Below, one piece after another: positions 59,920 to 64,000 of a stretch of 64,000 nucleotides of DNA (within the stretch, counting starts at the first letter, position 1; every line of letters starts with the position of its first letter). The notes below the pieces were generated by a model, which searched no databases, was not told the origin of the DNA, and worked only from the letters and a program-made list of their open reading frames with translations. The stretch spans positions 45,294-109,293 of the forward strand of contig JAEKLQ010000038.1 in assembly GCA_019509785.1 (NCBI GenBank). The letters are read 5' to 3'. The position numbers and the translations under genes were made by a program. This stretch comes from Fibrobacterota bacterium (GTDB lineage: Bacteria > Fibrobacterota > Fibrobacteria > UBA11236).

Positions 59920-62900
59920 TCAGGCCGCGATTTTTTCGATGGCTTTGTTCGGATTCCGCACCCGGCCCAGGTAGGTCGTGCGGGGCTTGGTGTTCAAGTC
60001 CTTCAACACTCCGTAATTGCGCGGGTGCTTCTTGAGCTTGGCCACCCGGCTTTCCGGGTCGTTGATGTTGCCGAACACGATGGCATCGGTCGGGCAGGCT
60101 TGGGCGCAGGCCGGCGTCACCACGCCATCCGGAATCGTCTCTTGGCCCTTGTTCTTGTACTGGATGCGGGCGCGGTTGATGCGCTGCACGCAGTAGGTGC
60201 ACTTCTCCATGACGCCGCGGAAGCGGACGGTGACGTCCGGGTTCTTCTGCATGGCCAAGGGGCTGTTCTTCCAGTTATTGGTGAAGTTGAAGAAGTTGAA
60301 CCGGCGCACCTTGTACGGGCAGTTGTTGGAGCAGTAGCGCGTCCCGACGCAGCGGTTGTACACCATGTCGTTCAGACCCTCGTGGGAATGGACGGTGGCG
60401 GCCACCGGGCAGACTTCCTCGCAAGGGGCGTTCTCGCATTGCTGGCAGGTCATGATCTGGAAGACCATATCGGGATTGTCCACGTCGCCGTTGAAATACC
60501 GATCCAAGCGGATCCAATGCATCTCGCGGCCGCGCAGCACCTGTTCCTTGCCCACCACGGGCACGTTGTTCTCGGCGGTGCAGGCGAGCAGGCAGGTATT
60601 GCAACCCGTGCAATTGTTCAGGTCGATGACCATGCCCCATTGCTGCCCGACGGTGAAGTCGTAATCGCCGCGGGCGCCGTCCTTCTTGAAGGGCGCCTCG
60701 CCCCAGAGGGACTTCTCCAGGCCGTCCTTCGGATCGACCGGATGCTCGTTCCAACGGGCCTCGGAAAACGGTTTCTCTTCCTCTACGGTGCTGTTCTTGG
60801 TTTCCTCGTAGCCTTCCAGGGAAGCCTCGCGAACGATGGGGCGGCGCTCCATGGACCAATGATCCTGGGTGCAAGCGACCTCATACAGCCCGCCGGTGGC
60901 CTCGATCTTCACGTCGCCGGCCCAATACGGGGAAGCGCTCGACATCAAGGCGTAGGCATCGAAGCCGGAACCGGTCCCGACCTTGCCCACGGAACGGCGG
61001 CCATAACCGAAATGCAGCAAGGCAGTGTCCTCGGACATGCCGGGCAGGATCCAGGCCACGGCTTCCAGGGATTTCCCGCCCACGGTCACGCGCACCATGG
61101 CGCGATGGCGGTACTCGCCCATGCGGGTGCCGGTCTTATTGTCGGTCAGCATCTGGGCCGCGATGCCCAGCTTGTCCGCCAGCTTCGGCGAAACCAGTAC
61201 GGCATTGTCCCAGGTCAGCTTGGTGACCGGATCGGGAAGCTCTTGCAGCCAGGCGTTGTTGGCGTAGCGGCCATCGTACAGGTTGGGATGATGGCGGAAA
61301 AGCATCTCGATGCCGCCGGTTTTCGGGGCGCCGGGAATTTTGGCCAAGGCGCCGCCTACCGAGCCGGGATGGACCGAAGCATACGTAGTCCGGGGAATGA
61401 CGCCGTCGTGCAACCATTGGCGCCAGGTATGCTCGAAGTCCGCGCCGCCTTGCTTACGCCAGTACTCGCGCACGATGTCATGGCTCTTGCGGAAAGGATA
61501 GGCCGAGAGACCGGCGAGCAATTCCGCGGCGCCGATGCTGTTGTACATCGGATTGATCAGCGGCTGCGCCAGGGACGCGGTGCCGTCATACGCCAGGCCA
61601 TCCCCCCACTCTTCCAGGAAGTGGCTCGAGGGCAGATGCCATTCGCTCAGGGCGGTGGTTTCGTTGCTCTCGGAGGAAAGGGCGATGACATGCTTGACCT
61701 TACCGAGCTTGCCGGCGAAGTCCATGTCCGCCGGGGCCGCGAAGGCGGGGTTGGCGTCCAGGATGACCAGGGTCTCGACCTGTCCGGCCGCCATGGCCGA
61801 GGCCAATGCCGGCAGGGCTTCCAGGGAAGGGGTCTCGCCGTTGAGGGAGGCCACCACGCTGGGCTTGTATTCGAGGGTAACGCCGACGTTACCCAGGGCG
61901 GAATTGAGGATGTGCCCGAGCGCATGGGCCTGCTCCGGCTGGTAACGGCCCACGACCACGAGGGACGCGCCCTTGTGCTCCAGGATGTCCTTCGCCATTT
62001 CGCGGATGTATTCGGGCTTGACGCCGGCAGCGGCGGCATCGGCGGAGAGGGCGGACACTTCCGAACCCCAGGCGCCCAGATCGAGGCCTTGGGCCTGCAT
62101 TTCCTTAGCCACCAGGATGAGCACGTTGGCGATCTGGCTCGGCTTCACGCGCAGGCGATGGTCGGCCGTACCGCCGGTGGGGCTGAAATGCGACTCCACC
62201 ATATAGAGGCGGCTCATGCCTTCCGGACCGAGATCGGGATTGCGGGTGCTTACGAAGGCCTTGCCGTTCTTCAGGTGATCGGATTCGGACTCGCTGAAAT
62301 CGCAATCGATGGAAAGGATGCGCTTGGCGGCCTGCATCTTATAGTGCGGATCCAGGGCCTGGCCCGTAACCGCCTTGATACCCTGGGCCTGCGCGTCCCG
62401 GTTGACGGTCTCGTAGGTGGTCCACTGGGCCTTGGGGTAGGTCTTGAGCACATGGGCCTTCACGTCCGCCAGGGAGGGCGAAGCGATATACCCGCTTAGG
62501 AAATGCAGTCCCTGCCCGCCGTTGGCCTTATAGCCCGCGAAAAGCGCGTCGGCCTCTTTCCAGAAGGAACCCCAATCGCTGTTCACGCCGCTCTTGAACG
62601 GTTCCTTGGAGCGATCGGGATCATAAAGGCCCAACACCGAAGCCTGGTGGTATTTGCCGGTGGCCCCGAGGCTGGAAGGATGCTTGGGATTGCCTTCGAT
62701 CTTGGTCGGACGCCCTTCGTGGCTCTCGACCAAAAGGCCCACGGCCTCGCCGCCCACCGACATGGTGGTCGCGTAGAACTGGGGCACGCCGGGGATCAGG
62801 CTTTCCGGTTGCTTGTTATAAGGGAGGATGTTCAGATCCGGACGGCGGATGGGCTTGCATCCCGAAACGCCGGCCAATGCCATGCCCGCGCCCATCACCT

Positions 62901-63060
62901 GCAGGAAGCGGCGGCGCGATACGTTGGTACCCAGCTCGGATGCGCCTTCAGGAAATTCGCGTTCTACGAACTCCTTGAACTCCGGAGCTTCGGCGAGCTC
63001 GTCGAGACTCTTCCAATACTTCTTTCCGGTATTCTTGGGGTCCAGATTCAACGATGACAT
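59920..63060 (-). CDS. actB: Alternative complex III iron-sulfur subunit B
   Basis: A 1046-residue protein read from the ATG at 63060, which overlaps the actA stop by 13 nt. SRRRFLQVMGAGMALAGVSGC (near residue 50) is a Tat signal with a possible lipid Cys. Residues 80-780 are a molybdopterin-oxidoreductase-like domain with no cysteine set for molybdenum cofactor. Residues 800-1000 are ferredoxin-like, with CTGCNTCLLAC, CQQCENAPCEEVCP, CSNNCP, CTYC and CAQACP, for three 4Fe-4S and one 3Fe-4S clusters. It links quinol oxidation in ActC to the haems. Confidence 0.95.
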   Translation of the reverse strand: MSSLNLDPKNTGKKYWKSLDELAEAPEFKEFVEREFPEGASELGTNVSRRRFLQVMGAGMALAGVSGCKPIRRPDLNILPYNKQPESLIPGVPQFYATTMSVGGEAVGLLVESHEGRPTKIEGNPKHPSSLGATGKYHQASVLGLYDPDRSKEPFKSGVNSDWGSFWKEADALFAGYKANGGQGLHFLSGYIASPSLADVKAHVLKTYPKAQWTTYETVNRDAQAQGIKAVTGQALDPHYKMQAAKRILSIDCDFSESESDHLKNGKAFVSTRNPDLGPEGMSRLYMVESHFSPTGGTADHRLRVKPSQIANVLILVAKEMQAQGLDLGAWGSEVSALSADAAAAGVKPEYIREMAKDILEHKGASLVVVGRYQPEQAHALGHILNSALGNVGVTLEYKPSVVASLNGETPSLEALPALASAMAAGQVETLVILDANPAFAAPADMDFAGKLGKVKHVIALSSESNETTALSEWHLPSSHFLEEWGDGLAYDGTASLAQPLINPMYNSIGAAELLAGLSAYPFRKSHDIVREYWRKQGGADFEHTWRQWLHDGVIPRTTYASVHPGSVGGALAKIPGAPKTGGIEMLFRHHPNLYDGRYANNAWLQELPDPVTKLTWDNAVLVSPKLADKLGIAAQMLTDNKTGTRMGEYRHRAMVRVTVGGKSLEAVAWILPGMSEDTALLHFGYGRRSVGKVGTGSGFDAYALMSSASPYWAGDVKIEATGGLYEVACTQDHWSMERRPIVREASLEGYEETKNSTVEEEKPFSEARWNEHPVDPKDGLEKSLWGEAPFKKDGARGDYDFTVGQQWGMVIDLNNCTGCNTCLLACTAENNVPVVGKEQVLRGREMHWIRLDRYFNGDVDNPDMVFQIMTCQQCENAPCEEVCPVAATVHSHEGLNDMVYNRCVGTRYCSNNCPYKVRRFNFFNFTNNWKNSPLAMQKNPDVTVRFRGVMEKCTYCVQRINRARIQYKNKGQETIPDGVVTPACAQACPTDAIVFGNINDPESRVAKLKKHPRNYGVLKDLNTKPRTTYLGRVRNPNKAIEKIAA

Positions 63061-63689
63061 GTGCTGCAGTCCGTTCTGGTATTGACGTGATACTTTTCCA
63101 TGAACTTGCGGCCGTTCTCGACGGGGTCCCCGTCCGGATGCCAAGCCAGGTTGGTGATCAGCTTGCGGTCGCGGATATGGGAGGCGGGATTGCGATGGCA
63201 GTCCAGGCACCAGGACATGCTCAGCGGGGCGAACTCGTGGACCACGTCCATTTGGTCGATGCGGCCATGGCATTCCACGCAGCTGACGCCCTTGTTGACG
63301 TGGGCGCTGTGGTTGAAGTAGGCGAACTCGGGCAGCTTATGGATACGCACCCATTGGATGGGCTGGCCGGAAGCGAAGGCTTCGCGCAACTTCACGATCT
63401 CGGGCGAAGTGGTCTTAACGCTGGTATGGCAGTTCATGCAGACTTCCGTCGGCGGCACTCCGGCGAACTGCCCGCGCTCGACGTTGAAGTGGCAGTACCG
63501 GCAATCCATGCCCATGGTCCCGGCGTGCAGCTTGTGGCTGTAATGGACGGGCTGCTCCGGTTGGAAGCCGACGTTCAGATGCTTCGGGGAGAACCAGTAC
63601 CAGAACACGAATATCAACGCGTTCGAGACGACGAATAAGGATACCGCGGCTATCGCCGGGATCTTGTTTGTCCACTTGGGGAATACCAT
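63048..63689 (-). CDS. actA: Alternative complex III pentahaem cytochrome subunit A
   Basis: A 213-residue cytochrome with one N-terminal membrane helix (about residues 10-33, IPAIAAVSLFVVSNALIFVFWYW). Five haem c sites: CRYCH, CMNCH, CVECH, CLDCH and CSTCH, the last at the very C-terminus. It is the electron exit of the complex toward the caa3 oxidase. It is first in the operon, with a good promoter about 80 bp upstream and GGAG before the ATG. Confidence 0.94.
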   Translation of the reverse strand: MVFPKWTNKIPAIAAVSLFVVSNALIFVFWYWFSPKHLNVGFQPEQPVHYSHKLHAGTMGMDCRYCHFNVERGQFAGVPPTEVCMNCHTSVKTTSPEIVKLREAFASGQPIQWVRIHKLPEFAYFNHSAHVNKGVSCVECHGRIDQMDVVHEFAPLSMSWCLDCHRNPASHIRDRKLITNLAWHPDGDPVENGRKFMEKYHVNTRTDCSTCHR

Positions 63690-63766
63690 TAATCAGCTCT
63701 CCGTTGCGGGAGTTGGGCGAGATGGATGCAGCAGGATATGTCCGAGGCCATCATTGACGGCGCGAA

Positions 63767-63795
63767 AAGATAGACAAGGGGTAACCGCTTGCCAA
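63767..63795 (-). promoter_or_regulatory. Promoter candidate for the act-cta operon
   Basis: On the minus strand TTGGCA (63790-63795), 17-nt spacer, TATCTT (63767-63772); five and four of six matches. Predicted leader about 70 nt before actA. The remaining sequence to the window end (63796-64000) holds no credible gene, only short frames. Confidence 0.5.
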
Positions 63796-64000
63796 TGGAT
63801 CATAAGCGTTGTAAGGGGGAAATTTTTAGTCAGATCGGATTCGATCCGCTCCCCGTTCGCGCCGCGATTAATTGGGAATTGTTGTCAGCGAGAGCCGACC
63901 CGCGCGAGACGCGGTTCCTGATCCGTTCGTAACCGGAATGAAGTCAAGCGTTTAACCGCGAGACCCTATACGAACACGATCGCCTTATCCCACACCATAG

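Overview
The window is a high-GC bacterial chromosome segment packed with genes on both strands. No tRNA, rRNA, CRISPR array or complete insertion sequence was seen. The best taxonomic guess is a free-living, aerobic member of the Fibrobacterota or a close FCB-group relative. The pointers are a TIGR02147-type regulator paired with a lipoprotein, secreted proteins with Asp-Ser repeats, an expansin-like lipoprotein, the GlgM/GlgE glycogen route, and an alternative complex III plus caa3 oxidase operon laid out as in Rhodothermus-type bacteria. This is an inference from gene content, not a phylogeny.

Layout. 1-5.6 kb: end of a membrane protein, an AttH/CrtC-like secreted protein, a secreted beta-propeller, a large unknown secreted protein and a GT32-type sugar transferase. 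5.6-10 kb: a small membrane protein, a DUF2334 deacetylase coupled to a GT4 glycosyltransferase, a divergent second GT4, and a Dabb protein. 9.9-16 kb (minus strand): a divergent CobS homologue, RNase R, a small Cys-rich protein, a region of short GC-rich palindromic repeats, and a hybrid histidine kinase. 16.2-22.2 kb (plus strand): GlgM-GlgE, a CxxC protein and PtsP. 22.2-28.2 kb: dnaA with a cluster of DnaA-box-like sites upstream, then squalene synthase, lspA, an RluD-type synthase and a methyltransferase. 28.3-32.6 kb (minus strand): a resolvase-like protein without its catalytic serine, topoisomerase III, and an expansin lipoprotein that starts on the topB stop codon. 32.8-39.8 kb: a GT4, a PtsN-type EIIA, a 1118-residue metallopeptidase/propeller/outer-membrane protein, aroD and a secreted repeat protein. 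39.9-42.9 kb: korAB with a strong terminator. 43-48.8 kb: regulator, lipoprotein, caspase-like secreted protein, 11-residue-repeat coiled-coil protein and an ECF sigma factor. 48.9-50.8 kb: a CPA2 antiporter and a small membrane protein. 50.85-63.7 kb (minus strand): one respiratory operon, actABCDEF, an ActG-position protein, sco and ctaCDEF.

How it fits together. The respiratory operon encodes quinol oxidation by ACIII feeding a cytochrome-c-fused A2-type oxidase. KorAB supplies a 2-oxoacid:ferredoxin step. GlgM/GlgE builds alpha-glucan through maltose-1-phosphate. PtsP and PtsN suggest a regulatory nitrogen-type PTS. Several glycosyltransferases and many secreted or lipid-anchored proteins point to an elaborate envelope. 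The least explained block is 43-48 kb, where a taxon-typical regulator leads a run of exported proteins of unknown role.
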